Shown one piece after another: positions 42,826 through 55,860 of a DNA stretch of 64,000 nt. A model generated the notes under the pieces. The model saw only the letters and a program-made list of their open reading frames with translations, had not been told where the DNA came from and searched no databases. This DNA is from Macrotrachela quadricornifera. Its lineage: Eukaryota > Rotifera > Eurotatoria > Philodinida > Philodinidae. How positions within the stretch are numbered: position 1 is the first letter of the stretch; each line of letters begins with the position of its first letter. The stretch lies in the NCBI GenBank assembly GCA_022393335.1, contig JAJEKB010000831.1, positions 109,491 through 173,490 on the forward strand, written 5' to 3'. The translations under genes and the position numbers were made by a program.

Positions 42826-45087
42826 ATGTATGATAACGTCCCTAATAAAAACAGATTTAATTATAGAAAAATCGAAGTAAGTTTAAAAAGTTTCTTCCAC
42901 TTGTCAAATCTTTTATTATAGGGTCCTCCATTACATATTCTTACCAATATATGTCCTCATCCACCTGATGTCAAGGATATGAAAGACATCCATAGTAACA
43001 ATTACATATTTATGATCGAAGTAAATATAACTATTATAAAATAAAAAGTTATTATTATTTTTTATTTTGATTAGCCATTTAAATATAATCCACATAATCC
43101 TAATGATCAACCTATACCAATAGACGCTAGAAATCGTTATAGGGATAGATGGGATGAACGTCATGTTCGTATGCCATGTTCACCATTGTATACTACTGTG
43201 AGTAGAAAATGTCATTATGAATTCTAACTTTATTTTCTCTATTAAAGAATGATGGAAGACCAAAATGGCCTATAATTCGTGAGTTATTGGCGCAACTTAA
43301 AATGAAGTGCGATAATAAAAGAGCTACTGTAGAAGATTTAAAAGTAATTACTTTAAACATATAGATTTATTTGAATATATATGTACTGATTATAAAAGAG
43401 AACAATTGAAAGTTGTGCTGAACGTTATTATAATATGGATTGTCTAGAACATCTTATTAATGAAGCAAGTTTATTTTTTATTTAATTAAAAGAAACTCTA
43501 TTGATAATTACTAACTATGTAAAGATTTATTCAAATGAACAACGTTCAATTTTCATGTCCACTATTCTTTCAAATATTTGTTCACTCGCAATAAATGTTG
43601 ATATATTATGTAGTCGAGTATTGATTTCTTCTTTTCTATTAGAAATTCTTATTCTATTTTCCATATAGCCACCACCTTTATTAACTATTAGATCGGATCG
43701 TTCAGTAACAATGTCACAACATCAAGCGGCTTCATTATTAGCATGTGCTTTTTTCTGTTTATTTCCATATCGTTCTGGTTCAAGAATGAAAAAAGAATAT
43801 GAAAACTTTCAAAATCCAAATTTTAATACGTAAATATCTTTTCATTTCTTTCTCATACAGTATCATAATCTTATTTTTGAAGATTATATCAACGTGGAGA
43901 TATGCAAAAAATTTCAAAAATTCAATGTATTTTACATTATTTTGAACGCATCACCCGAAAAAGTAGATAAATAATAATTTCTCAATTTGGCTTTATTATT
44001 CAATCACTTTTGTATTTAGTGCCGAATGGTGTCATTACTTTTCGACGTTATAGATTACTTGACCAATCGTTCCCTACATGGTCCAAATCAACAAAAGGTC
44101 TCGCTCCTATGCACTTAACAACAAGTAAAAAGATTGAAGATATTGATTATGTTTTGCAAGTACATATATAAACCTTTTTACACACTTTCTGTAAAAGCTC
44201 GTTTTCTAGATTGATTTTGCCAATAGATATATAGTAAGTAATAAAATTCCATTGTATTTTCTAATAAAAACTAGTTATTCAATAGGGTGGTGGTGTATTG
44301 AACTCAGGTTGTGTACAAGAAGAAATACGATTTGTTATTTGTCCTGAAATGCTTGTTAGTTTACTTGTTTGTGAAGAAATGAAATCGAATGAATGTATTT
44401 ACCTAATTGGTTGTGAACGTTATTCATTATACAAAGGATATGCAAAAACATTTCAATATGCTGGAGATTATATTGATAATAAACCTAGGTAAGCTTTGCA
44501 TTATCTTTTAAGTGAAATTTAGTACTTATGTCTACATCAATATGTTCTGCGTAAAATAAATTATTCTTTCATAATCCATACATTTAGAGATAATTGGGGT
44601 CGAAAGTGGTGTCATGTAGTAGCTATTGATGCTACTTTCTATCGTAATGAATCAGCACAATATCATATCAAATGTATCAATCGTGAATTAATCAAAGCCT
44701 ACACTGGCTTTCATACTCAAGGACTATCACCACATCAAGCATTCTCTATTGCTACTGGAAACTGGGGATGTGGTGCATTTAATGGTGATAGACAGTTGAA
44801 AGGTATAAATTCAATATATTTTAGATAAATTTTCATCTTTTATGTATATATTTATAGCAATCATTCAATTAATAGCTGCTTCTGAAGCTGCACGACCACT
44901 AATATATGCAGCGTATGGTGATAAGAACTTAATCGAATCATTCGCTATTGTTTATGATTATTTAATAGCTCAGCGAGCAACAGTAAGAGATTTGTATCGT
45001 TATCTTCGTCAGTATTCAAATGGACGTTCACAATGGTCATTATTTTATTTTATTCTCCAAACACCCGTTTCATCTCTTAATTCTTAA
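42826..45087 (+). CDS. PARG: Poly(ADP-ribose) glycohydrolase, catalytic-core form
   Basis: Hydrolyses ribose-ribose bonds of poly(ADP-ribose) after DNA damage signalling. Thirteen exons (42826-42876, 42922-43020, 43075-43197, 43248-43343, 43399-43464, 43525-43617, 43669-43829, 43883-43962, 44020-44159, 44210-44233, 44286-44488, 44588-44802, 44858-45087) give 526 residues. HVRMPCSP, SVTMSQHQAASLLACAFFC and IDFANRYIGGG mark the accessory and macrodomain parts. The catalytic loop GGGVLNSGCVQEE keeps both glutamates (about residues 323-324). Downstream are ERYSLYKGYAKTF, VAIDAT and ATGNWGCGAFNGD. The length equals the vertebrate catalytic fragment, so the long regulatory N-terminus is absent. Exon 5 ends before GCAAGT, giving a GC-AG intron, which is the only reading that keeps phase. 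The start at 42826 is the first ATG of the open frame and flows into exon 2. Confidence 0.93.
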
Positions 45088-45979
45088 TTAAAAGAAATGA
45101 TCAGTATTTTTTTATGTTAATATCAATGAGTTATAAATAAATCAGAATACACAATAATTAGATTTGTTTTAAGAAAAAAAAAATAAGCTTTCATATTTGA
45201 ATTGATTATTTTGATACAACTCGTAGTAAATGCTAGATATTGTTAATTATCTTATATTTTGTTATTTTAAGTAATCAATTACTACTGTAGAAACTTGTCT
45301 AACAACTGAATGAATCAGAACAATTTATTTGAGATAGATAATAATAAACTAACACTTATATTTCATTATTTTCATAACTAAACTGTGAATACCAATATTC
45401 AGTACTATCTATCCAATTTTATACTGACATAATCAATAATTACAAAAGAGGACGAACCCTTATTCATCATAAAAAGTGTCAATCTTGGTGCAAAGCAGAA
45501 TCATTCTAGAATATATCCATATAAAAATTATTTCTGAATGTTGAATTATAATTCAAATATATTCATAACATTTCAGAATAGTCCATCATTAATGAACGAA
45601 TATATGCCAATGCAAACAATATAAAATTAAAAGGTAGAAAAAGAGTCATATACATAGTTACAAATCCAGATGTATGTCATCTTCTCTAATATCTATTGAT
45701 GATCAAAATTTTTTGATAGAAGATAGCATACATATATTACTAACTACACCACTGAAGCTTTATTTCATGAATATCAATAATAAAATTTTTAAAAAAAAAT
45801 AAACGCGAATAAGTTATTATAATGAAATAAAATAATTCTATTCGCAATAGATATATTCCAATAAAAAAAAATCGTTGTTAAAAAAAGAATTAGTAATTTC
45901 CTTCGACAATCAAATACTTTTGTTCGTTAGGTGAAGTAGTTCAAAATACTTCTCTAGTGTTTTTTTTTAAAGTTATTAT
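45088..45979. other. Convergent intergenic region between PARG and sphingosine-1-phosphate lyase
   Basis: About 0.9 kb, AT-rich, holding the two 3' ends. An AATAAA-like element about 50 bp after the PARG stop is a plausible polyadenylation signal. No gene seen. Confidence 0.5.
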
Positions 45980-48900
45980 TTAATTAACGATTGCCGTATT
46001 TAAATTTGTCTCATACCATGAAGCAATATAGTATTTAGTCATATCACGGACGAGAGATTTATCATTTATTTTTTGAGTTGTACCATAGACCATAGCCTAA
46101 AATAATGCATAAAGTATTCTTTCAGATCTAATAAGTAAATGAATATTTTAACATGATATATCATGATAATAAAACAGAATAATCTGTATCATATTTCGAT
46201 TAAAATGCATCAAGTACTTACTGTTTTTGTATTTATTTTATGCTTGGTTTTTAAAATTTCATCAACACATTCTTGTGTATCTTGAAGAAGTTTTTCTACA
46301 ATACCCACTTCAGTATGAATTTGAGTAACAGCAAAATGAATACTTTAAAAAATAAAATATATTTAAAAAAAAAAGTTTCTCAATAAATTAAAAATTTCTT
46401 TAAAATACCCTGGTGGATTTTGTAAACCAATCATATGCCATCCTTTTTCATGTAATCCATCAAATAAGTAATAAATATTAAACTTATTTGAACTAATTGA
46501 TACAACACATACATCTGGTTGATGTATAAGGTAAAGACCTTCAATTTTACTCCATCCTTTGGCAATATCTCGTGCTGTTTGAATAATTCTTCGTGTTTCA
46601 TTAATATAACTTTCACAACCATGATACATAAGTGTAGCCCAACAGCAAGCAATTAAATAACCAGAACGACTACCAGAAACTGTTGGTGAACCATAAATAC
46701 CACCAGGCCAATCAGTCATAGCAAATATTTGATGTAAACGTAGATCAGGAGTTCGATAGAGAATCACCGATGTACCTTTTGGTGCATAGCCATACTAAAA
46801 TTATTTCTTTTTCTTTCATTTTCTTTATATTCACAATAAATTAAATTTACCTTATGTGTATCACAACTAATACTCATTACACCTGGTACACGAAAATCAA
46901 AAGGTTTTAATGGAAAACCAGCTCGATCCATAAATGCAATAAGAAAACCACCTAAACAAGCATCAACATGTAATGGAATATTATATTCAACAGCCATCTA
47001 AATAATATGAAAATTAATCAATTTATATAATAAAATAATAAATATCAATACTTCTGACATTTCTTCAATTGGATCAATAACACCATGTGGAAAATTAGGT
47101 GCAGATGCAACAAGCTAAAATAAATATTTCTTTAAAATTAATCGATTATTTCTTTTTTTATTTTGATTTATTTACCATGCATGTATTTCGAGTTATTGCT
47201 CGACGCATTTTATAAAGATCAACTTCATTTGTTTGTGGATTTAGTGGTATACGTTTCAATTTTATTTTAAAATAGGAACAAGCCTAAAGTTTTTTTTTTA
47301 TTAATAATTATTAATATAAATAAATATACTTTGTTAAATGCTGGATGAGCTGTTATTGGCATAATACTAAAAGAATAAAAATATTTTAATTATTGTTTTA
47401 TTTTATTTACATTCAGAATAAATAGATAATTGATATCATGTCAAATTTTTCAACACAAGTCAATAGAATTGCAATATCTCTAAGAAAAAAAACTATGAAA
47501 TACAATCTAATTTAAATCCTTTTTTTTTAAATATGTATGCTTAGCGAATACCATATTTAGTGTCAATATCATATGAACAATTGAAATACCATTCATTGTA
47601 TCAAATATCTTCTTTATTATTAATAGTAGTATTACACAATGAATATTTCTTCTGATTGAAATTAGTATGAATGTATATTAAACTAGAATATTACAGGAAA
47701 TGCACTTTGATAAAATTTGAAATATTTTTATTTTAATACTTCATTAGTTTGTTCATGTGAAAAAGATGTGTCAATTATGAAAAGCTAAAGAAACCTTGCA
47801 ATGAATCGATTATTTGATACAAAGACACTCGCTTGCTTTCTATCCTTTTTTTCTCTCTAATCCCATTCTATTGTCAATGCATCCATTTGCATTGATTACA
47901 GTTTCTTATTGAGATAGGCCTCTTTGGAATGTCTTTTTTTTTTGTTCCAATGTGCATTGAGTTAATCAGTAGTTCGTCTTTATTCTCTATGATCATTCTC
48001 ATACTTTGACACACTCTATTTGTTTAACATTCTAAGGTCTCTTTTTGTCATATAGTAAAATCCAAGTAATTGTTCTTTTTTTTTTTCGATCGTTCACGAT
48101 GACCGACAGACACAAATAAACGACACAAACATTTAACGACATATATACACATCTGATGTTGACAAAGCCCAATGGCCATTTTGGTTCATATGTTTATAGT
48201 ACAAGCACACACACGCGACTCTGATTGATTGAGACAAGCTTGATACACGTAACCTTATTCGCTTTTTTTTTTCAAGGTATCCTCTTCTCTTCTCTTTACT
48301 TTATATGTTCTGCTTCTAGTGAAGTATATAGAAATATAGAGAAAGAAAAAGATTCAATAAAAAACAGCAAAGAATAGATGTTAAATTTTCATTCAAGAGC
48401 AAGAAAAGAAGAAGTCACTTTATTGCTGCCTGACTAAATCGTACGACACTTAAGTATTCAGTCATTCTCATTGAAAAGTTCTCATTCGTTTGTGACAATA
48501 ACAAGAAAAAAGACGACAGGAAGAAAAATGGTAAGTAGTAGGTGATAGAAAAGAGTGTTTATGTTGTCAATTATAGAAATAAATAGATAAGAAATTAGCT
48601 TGATTATTTGTTACAAAACTAATATTTCTCATCTCACGCATATCCTTCTAACATTCTTTACATATGTATTATTGAATAGTGCGAATGTATGCATGCCGAC
48701 ATAGCCTATTTCTTTTGAATAAATGTTGTAAATTACGACAAGCAATCATGCGGAGATAAATGTGTACGCATACTTGACTAGACGAGATAGAGATAAAATG
48801 AGAACGTTGTCCATCACATCAGTAATGGATATTCATTTAACGGCATCAATACACAGGTGTTAGTCAAATTTATGATAAACTATTTTGTCCGACAAAAATG

Positions 48901-51900
48901 AAAGAAAAGATATTAATTGCAATCAGATGTGACGAAAAATGACTCTCATCAAACATATGGTACTAACAAAAATATATTTATATATTTAAAAAGTATTTCA
49001 CTGTCTATTGACATAATTTTTTTTACATATTTCTACATGTACAATAACCCAATACTTATCAATCCTCATTTTATAAAATGGTATAAAGGGATTTAAAAGA
49101 TAAAGAACAAAATCGCTTTGTACAATAATAGTAACATACATATTAGAGAAAGAAATGAAGGTGTCAACCTATTGCTCAATACATCGATCCACTCCTATAT
49201 TTTGTATTCATATACACACATACACACTATTGAAGAGTGATTATGACACTCTTGTCCTCTTCGTTCTAATACAGGAAAAAAAAAAGAAAAAAATTGATAC
49301 GTTCTATTTCGCGGAAGCACGATCTAATTCGAAGTTTTTCTCTTCTTCTTCTTTTTTTGTATTCTACATCAAGACTAGATACGTGCGCGTGCACGAGCTC
49401 TGCCGGCGGAAATGAGAGCATGCGCATTTAATTGCAGTCTCGTTAGCTGCTACTGACCGCGTGACTGCTTCTTGTCAAGGCAAAGGATCTCGCTCACATA
49501 CACATAGACATTGTCGTTCGAACGCGATTAATGGCATAATAGTAAGAAAGATAGAAAGATATAGGCACCGTTTTTTTTTCTCTCTCTCTCTTTTAATTCG
49601 GCTTGAATCAACCACATTAGTTCGATGAACGAGATAGAGCAAGTTCCGGAGAGATTTCATGCCTATAGTGCGTGTTCTGTTGCATTTAATCGATCTTATA
49701 GAGGCGTAAGCAAGATACTTCTGCTTGTTTGTCACACAAATATTTCTCTTCGGCAAAGATAGAGAGAATGAACACTAGAACTGACTATCCGTAATTGGAT
49801 CAAGAAACACGCAAGAAGAAAAAAACTTTTTTCCTTTTTTTTTTTCATCATTCGATATTCTTGACAGGTATAGTCTTTACATAGAATTTTTATTTATTTT
49901 AATGTCAAATAAAAAGAAGAAGACTCTTTAATAGAGTATCACTTGAGATTTCTTCGTTTGCTTTCAAGTACTAGTCGAGAAAAACACTCGGAAATATATG
50001 CATCTGTTGAAATACAAATGTCTATCTCATACAATTGTTCACTTTTTTTTCAATGTTCTTATCATTACTTATTAATTATACATACATCTATCTAAGTCAG
50101 AAAATTACTTAGTATGTACACATTGTCATCTACTGATTTATGTCGATTAATCTTTTGATATATTTTGACAACATAACAATAGTATTGTCATTTTCTTTTT
50201 TTTTTCGAGCAAATTCTTTCATGATGTCAAGAGAAAGTGAAGTGACCATTCCGTTTTCCGTCTCACGTTAGTCAACTAGCTATGTCATCTGTCTTCTTTT
50301 CTTTTTGTCGGTCACTAATCACACTTTTATTCTAAACTTAAAGAGTAAAGGAACATATAAAAAAAAGAAAACAGAAAAATTATTCACAATACTATCAACA
50401 TTATCGACCTTATTTTAAGGTTATGTCTCGAATAATCCACAACTGTTAATAATAATACCAATATACACTGATATTTTCTTTTATTAACATCAGCTAAGCA
50501 TCATCCATCATGATTAGAAAACGTGAGTCAAAGATTTATTTGAATAGAAAAAAAAAGTCGAGCTGAAATAAAAACATTATAGTACTGAAAAAAAGGAGAA
50601 AAGAAAGAAAAAATTAAATCACTAGCTTCTTTTTCGAGTGATCGAATCAGTATATTAACTATTTGAAATTCAAGTGTATCGACGTGATTTGGCTATCATA
50701 TAAGAATCACAAGAAAAAATTTACTTCTATCCTATATTCAATGAGATAAAAAAGAGTTGGTATAAATCTCATCCTCATATCGCCGTTCTTTTCAGTTGAT
50801 TTAAGATTTTAACGCTATTTACTGGTCACTTCTTTTCACCTCGAGGCTACATAAACTGAAAATTCTATTTTCTTGCTGATTGCTTATATCTAACTATTTT
50901 CTTTTTTCCTCAAACTCGATTAAGACAAATATTCACCTATATAAAATAAACGAAAAATAACATTAACAATAGACAAGAAGTACGGTAAAGAGAAATGTCA
51001 AAGTCATATGCTTCCGTATTTATTCGAACGCCTGAAGTAGAAGAAAAAAAAAATTTTACTATTCTTTTTTCTTTTATTGAGGTCAATCGATATATATATA
51101 TATATATATGTCCGCAATGCAAAAAGAAAGAAAAAAAGAAATAAGAATGAACGCAATAACAATACAATTGTGTTGTTAATGAGAACAACTGAAATATTCT
51201 CTTTTTTTTTTATTATATATTCTCTTATATTTATATGCATAACACCCTTTTTCATTTGAATTGTAGTTTATAGTCGATCTTTTCTTTTATATTAAACGAT
51301 TACCATACGCACGTAAATCGTACTAATCAAACATATTCGATGCTTTATAACCTAATTGATTATAAATAAGTTTAACTCAATTTCTTTTTTTCTTCGATCT
51401 TATTAAATACCATTATGTGCGTAGTTCTATTTTCTTATACATAGTTACGAAGATAAAATATTTTATTTTAGGATGTGATGCAATTTTTTCTATTGTTTTT
51501 CTTCCTTTCTCTCGGTCGTTCTCTCTTATTCTCCCAACCATATTAAGACCAAGATAACTCGACTTTGATTGATGACAAGACATAGAGAAATAGATCGATC
51601 ATTAGTAGAAGTTTTGAGAATGCAAGCATTTCTCTTTTCTTTATTTTTATTTTTATATAATATATATTTATAGAAGAAATTTGTTATTTTTATAATTATG
51701 TATATAAACAAATTTTTATATCTGTTTAATATCATTTTATAGAAATCAATTGAGCATGAATCGAATAACATCCACAAAAACAAGAATTTATCATAAAACT
51801 ACAATCGAGAACGAGTGATGAAATAACAAGTGTATATATAGTTATACTAGCGTAAGTAATAATGTTATAGGATAAAATGTTGTGTTGCATTTGAATTATT

Positions 51901-54900
51901 CGAGCGACAAAATAAGTTGTCTTAAGAATAAAATATATTTTAGAATCTAACAAGATTTTATTTATTTTTTTGTATAGAAATATCGATGGAATGGATTTTT
52001 CTTCATTAAATTTATATATTATTCTTTTTATTTTAATTGATTATTCATCATTTATTAATGGATATGATTTTCAATGTTTAAAATGTGACAATTCTATTGA
52101 TGGACCTGGTTGTGGAGAATTTACACGACATATACCTGTACGAACATGTCGAACATTTTGTTATTTTGCTATTATACATAATCGTTCGTTATCATCATCT
52201 ATATCACAACGTGATCTTCGTCCAAATACCTTAATAAGAGCTATACGTGATTGTTCACCTTATGAAGATATGTCTATTGAAGGAAGTTTATTACTTGAAC
52301 CAAAAATTGGTTCATTATTATCCTCATCTATTAATATAATCATGATAAAACGTTGTAACAGTGAACAATGTAACAATGATTTTTATTTAAAACCTGATGA
52401 ATTTCTTTTTGGTATAAGTTCATCATATCAACAAATATCATTTCCACTTTTGTTTTTTTCTTTTATGATTATTTTTTATTATTCAAAAAGCATGTTTTGA
52501 AAAAAAAAGAAAAAATGTTAATCATATTGTTTCTAACAGGATAGACTCAAAGCTTGAATGAATTCATAATTCTATTGAATCCAATAGATGAAAATGAATG
52601 TACGTATACACATAAATATAATCATTATCATCATTGATGTGTCTATTGTAAGAACTTGCCGCCGACTGTTTCTATTCTCTACTCCTTTAGTAATGTGTCA
52701 ATAAGTGAGGAAAAAAAAGATATGCAAATGACTATGTACATGTTCAATAGTACAGACCGATCAATAGAAATAGAAAGACATACATAAACTCCCTACTGTG
52801 TTTATCATACAATATGTTATATATGTACTTACATTTCGGGTTTGGTAATGCCTTTTGAAAAAGCTAAATCACGATAAGTTTTACAAGCCATTAATAATGA
52901 TTCAGTACCACCAGAAGTCATCTAATAGAAAAAAAAATCTTTGTAGAATTTTGAAATAAATTAATAAAAGAACGCTTTCAACTGTGAAATCGCTGTTGGA
53001 TCGAATATATATGAAAAACCGTAAACTTTCATGTGGTATGAAACAATATAGAATAGTTCAATTTTTCTAACGTCTTGAATAAAGACTTCTATTTATTATT
53101 GTTACAATGTAATATCTATTTCGAAAAAGAAATAAGTGTGAGTGTTTTTTGAGCTATTTTTGATAGAAACTGTATCGAATCAGATATATCAGTTTTTTCT
53201 GACAAATTTCTGCATCATGTAAAAAAAAATTAGAATTTTAATTTTGGCAGGATTGTACTAGAATCATCTCTAGCTAAAGATATATTATCTATGAAAGTTT
53301 AACGCTATTATCCTCAGCTAATTATGAATTATAAATATTTTATTATGTATCTTCAAATGATTTCTCACAAAAAAAATTCAGTTTTTCCACCTCTAAAAAC
53401 CTTGTTTTTTTTTTCAACAAGTTATCGATGAATCCTACAAAAACTTCTTAGAAGAAATCTGACACATACGATTTAACGCAGTTTCATCCCCTTTTTTTAA
53501 ACGGTAAAAACCGTATCTCTTTATCTCGCTTCTATCAGCACTAATCCCAAAATATATTCACACTTTTTCTTTTTTTTTAGAATTGGATATTGGTATTAAA
53601 CATGTTCTAGTTTGTTTAGGATTTATCACACTAGTAAGACATTTAGTGTTGACTAGTATTCTAAAATATGAGAATAAATCAATGTTCCTTATCGAAGATA
53701 TGAATTTGTTAAACATAACTAATGATTACTAAAAAGAAATTGCTTTTACATAAAGATACAAATATCGATACATAGAATGTTTTCAATAAATAGTTATTCT
53801 ATGGTTAGAATGTACGTCTTAAGTTATTTACCGTTCCACAAACATCTATATCACCATGAAACATGGTTGCTACACATCGAACAACTTCAGCTTCCATTGT
53901 TCGAATATCAGGAAAAACATTAGCATGAAGAGGATTTGTATCACCAAATAAATTCAAAATCTAAAGAGAACCTTATTTTAATTGAATATTATTGTTATAT
54001 AAATTACTTGATGCTGAATTTCTGCCATATCAGATGTTACTAAAGTATAAACACATCCAGAAATGAATCCTGATTTATAATCACTTTTTCCATAATTTCG
54101 ATATTTATCAAGTTCACCTAAAAGTTCATCCTAAAATGAGAAAATAAAAGAAATATTTTATAGATTTTAATGAAGAATAATTTTACTTTTGAAAATCCTG
54201 TTTCTGGTAAAGCTTTAATAAATTCATGTCCTGGAATACTCTTTGCCATATCATCATGAACTGATGTCAATGTAGCTAGACGTGCTGCAACTATTTTACG
54301 TTGTACAAAAGGCAATCGACGTATCAGACGAAATATTGCTTCTCGAATACGTGTAGAAATATCTATGAAAAATAAAATAATATAATGATATATTCTTGTT
54401 TTGCACTATTTATTCAAAATAATGTACCAAACATTAGACGAAAATGAAACAATAACTATGTTCGTTTTAAAATCAATGAGATTTTAATGTTGCAGCTGTC
54501 TCGATAGTATTTATTGAAAATGTATTTTAAGAGTACTGCCTCCTCTGTTTTTGATCATTTGTAGATCTCGACGATGGTAAGGTTGATCGATCTGAAAGTT
54601 TTACCAGTAAAACTTTGGTTTTCCATAGAATCTCATCATGCCATTAGATGACCGCATCGAACATTTTTGCGATTGGGCTGAAAATTTTTTTTGCAGATAC
54701 TAACGACTATATCTCAGAGGTAACTTTGAGCATTTTCAAAAATATCATTTTCATTTTTTTTCATAAAATAAATATCGAAAGATTTCTCGCACAATTCATG
54801 TTCTGACTCTTGTGAACCCTACAAATCTAGATGGAGAAGTCAAATATGAAAACGAACAATTTTACCTCTTGGGAATCGGCCCAGATATCTATGGTGAAAA

Positions 54901-55585
54901 TTTCAGCGTGATCAGGTGAAGTTAGAAGATAGTGCTCTACTGCACGATTGAGTACTATGCATAAAAACCTGATTTTGAGAAAAACTCAAAATAATTTTTA
55001 AAAGTTGAAAGTTTGTTTATCGATTCTACGAATTATCTATTATAAAATCCTACTATTATTTCTTATTAGAGTAGAAAACTTTGACAAGTTTTCGTATACC
55101 AGCTTTATACAAAAAATGAATAAAATGTCAACGGTAGGTCAGGTCAAGGTCAACCAAGCGAAAACGAAAACCTAGCATCTTCCGTACCTTTAGAACACAA
55201 ACAGAAAAAAACAAATTTTTTTTTTATAAAAGAGGGAGAATTTTAAGAAGACTTCTCATCACAATGTTTTATTATAAAACTTAAACTGAAAATAACTAAT
55301 TTTATAACTCTAACGTATCATTGTCTTTTTTAAAACTTACCATCATCATGTGTAAATAAAAATCGATATATCATTAAAACAAACATGCCAACAAGAATAG
55401 TTATTGAAATTAATTGTATTGGTGAAAATAAATTATTCAATTGTTCATTTAATAAACGATATTTTTCTGAATACAAATTCACCTGCGATTCATATTCATA
55501 TAATATTTTCTAAATCATAAAAATATATTTTTATTTTTTAATAAATACAAAATGTTACCGAATAATATGATTCAATAACATCCAT
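45980..55585 (-). CDS. SGPL1: Sphingosine-1-phosphate lyase
   Basis: PLP enzyme of the endoplasmic reticulum that cleaves sphingosine-1-phosphate to an aldehyde and phosphoethanolamine, the exit step of sphingolipid breakdown. Thirteen exons (55585-55559, 55509-55341, 54362-54187, 54130-54008, 53960-53832, 52921-52833, 47366-47330, 47283-47176, 47114-47052, 46997-46851, 46794-46409, 46342-46222, 46096-45980) give 563 residues, close to the human 568. A transmembrane helix lies near residues 40-60. [34 protein letters not shown] and the PLP lysine in SCDTHKYGYAPKG (about residue 356, at the exon 10/11 junction) are all present. [15 protein letters not shown] follows. The intron between exons 6 and 7 is 5.47 kb and contains a gene on the other strand. 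Exon 7 is only 37 bp. Intron 54363-55340 has mixed composition without ORFs. Confidence 0.95.
48420..48530 (+). promoter_or_regulatory. Candidate first exon/promoter for the nested Ly6-like gene
   Basis: An initiator-like TTCAGTCA near 48458 is followed by a purine-rich leader that ends ATG before GTAAGT at 48531, a strong splice donor on the plus strand. Splicing to the acceptor at 51976-51977 would place a short upstream ORF before the Ly6-like start codon. This link is inference. Confidence 0.35.
49155..49860. promoter_or_regulatory. GC-richer promoter-like island inside the lyase intron
   Basis: The composition is clearly less AT-rich than the flanks. It includes alternating GCGCGTGCAC near 49385 and GCATGCGCA at 49418-49426, which resembles the NRF-1 site of animal promoters. 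ORFs on both strands are low in complexity and not credible as proteins. The strand of transcription is unknown. Confidence 0.35.
51991..52500 (+). CDS. Ly6/uPAR-like secreted or GPI-anchored protein, nested gene
   Basis: An uninterrupted frame of 169 residues starts at the first ATG after a splice acceptor at 51976-51977. The N-terminus [20 protein letters not shown] is a signal peptide. The mature part opens with FQCLKCDN and has CxxC, GPGCGEF, RTCRTFC and a closing [11 protein letters not shown], the CN-type ending of three-finger Ly6 domains. The last 25 residues ([15 protein letters not shown] ...) are hydrophobic up to the stop, typical of a GPI-attachment signal or a short membrane anchor. 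The size and layout recall invertebrate Quiver/Sleepless-type Ly6 proteins, though orthology is not established. The whole gene lies inside the 5.47-kb intron of sphingosine-1-phosphate lyase on the opposite strand; an untranslated first exon near 48.5 kb is possible. Confidence 0.78.
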   Translation: MDFSSLNLYIILFILIDYSSFINGYDFQCLKCDNSIDGPGCGEFTRHIPVRTCRTFCYFAIIHNRSLSSSISQRDLRPNTLIRAIRDCSPYEDMSIEGSLLLEPKIGSLLSSSINIIMIKRCNSEQCNNDFYLKPDEFLFGISSSYQQISFPLLFFSFMIIFYYSKSMF

Positions 55586-55860
55586 AATTGAAGATTGTAC
55601 ACAAATAACTTGTTACTTATCTATAAAATTTATATAACATGTAAGATATTTTTTTTCAAAATTAATACAACAAAAAATCCAAGCCAATTCTAATCTTTTA
55701 TATAAAAATTTTTTATTACATTATCACATCAATTAAATGTGACTGTCAAAAATTATAACCTTTATATATAACATCTTTTGCTTGAGTACTTTACAAAAAG
55801 GAATAATATATGAAACATGCTATGTTTACCTTTAAAATAAAGAAATGACTACCCATGTCA

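Noticed and set aside
43399..43500. A 24-nt intron in PARG ending at the AAAAG near 43492
   Set aside because: It would also keep the frame, but 24 nt is far below any other intron here; the GC-AG solution gives a normal 60-nt intron.
43399..43525. Apparent frameshift making PARG a pseudogene
   Set aside because: The mismatch in phase disappears if the intron uses the consensus GC donor GCAAGT at 43465; all other junctions keep the frame and all catalytic residues are intact.
54400..55320. Mobile-element remnant in lyase intron 2
   Set aside because: Composition is more mixed than in other introns, but no ORF or terminal repeat was seen, so it is not called.
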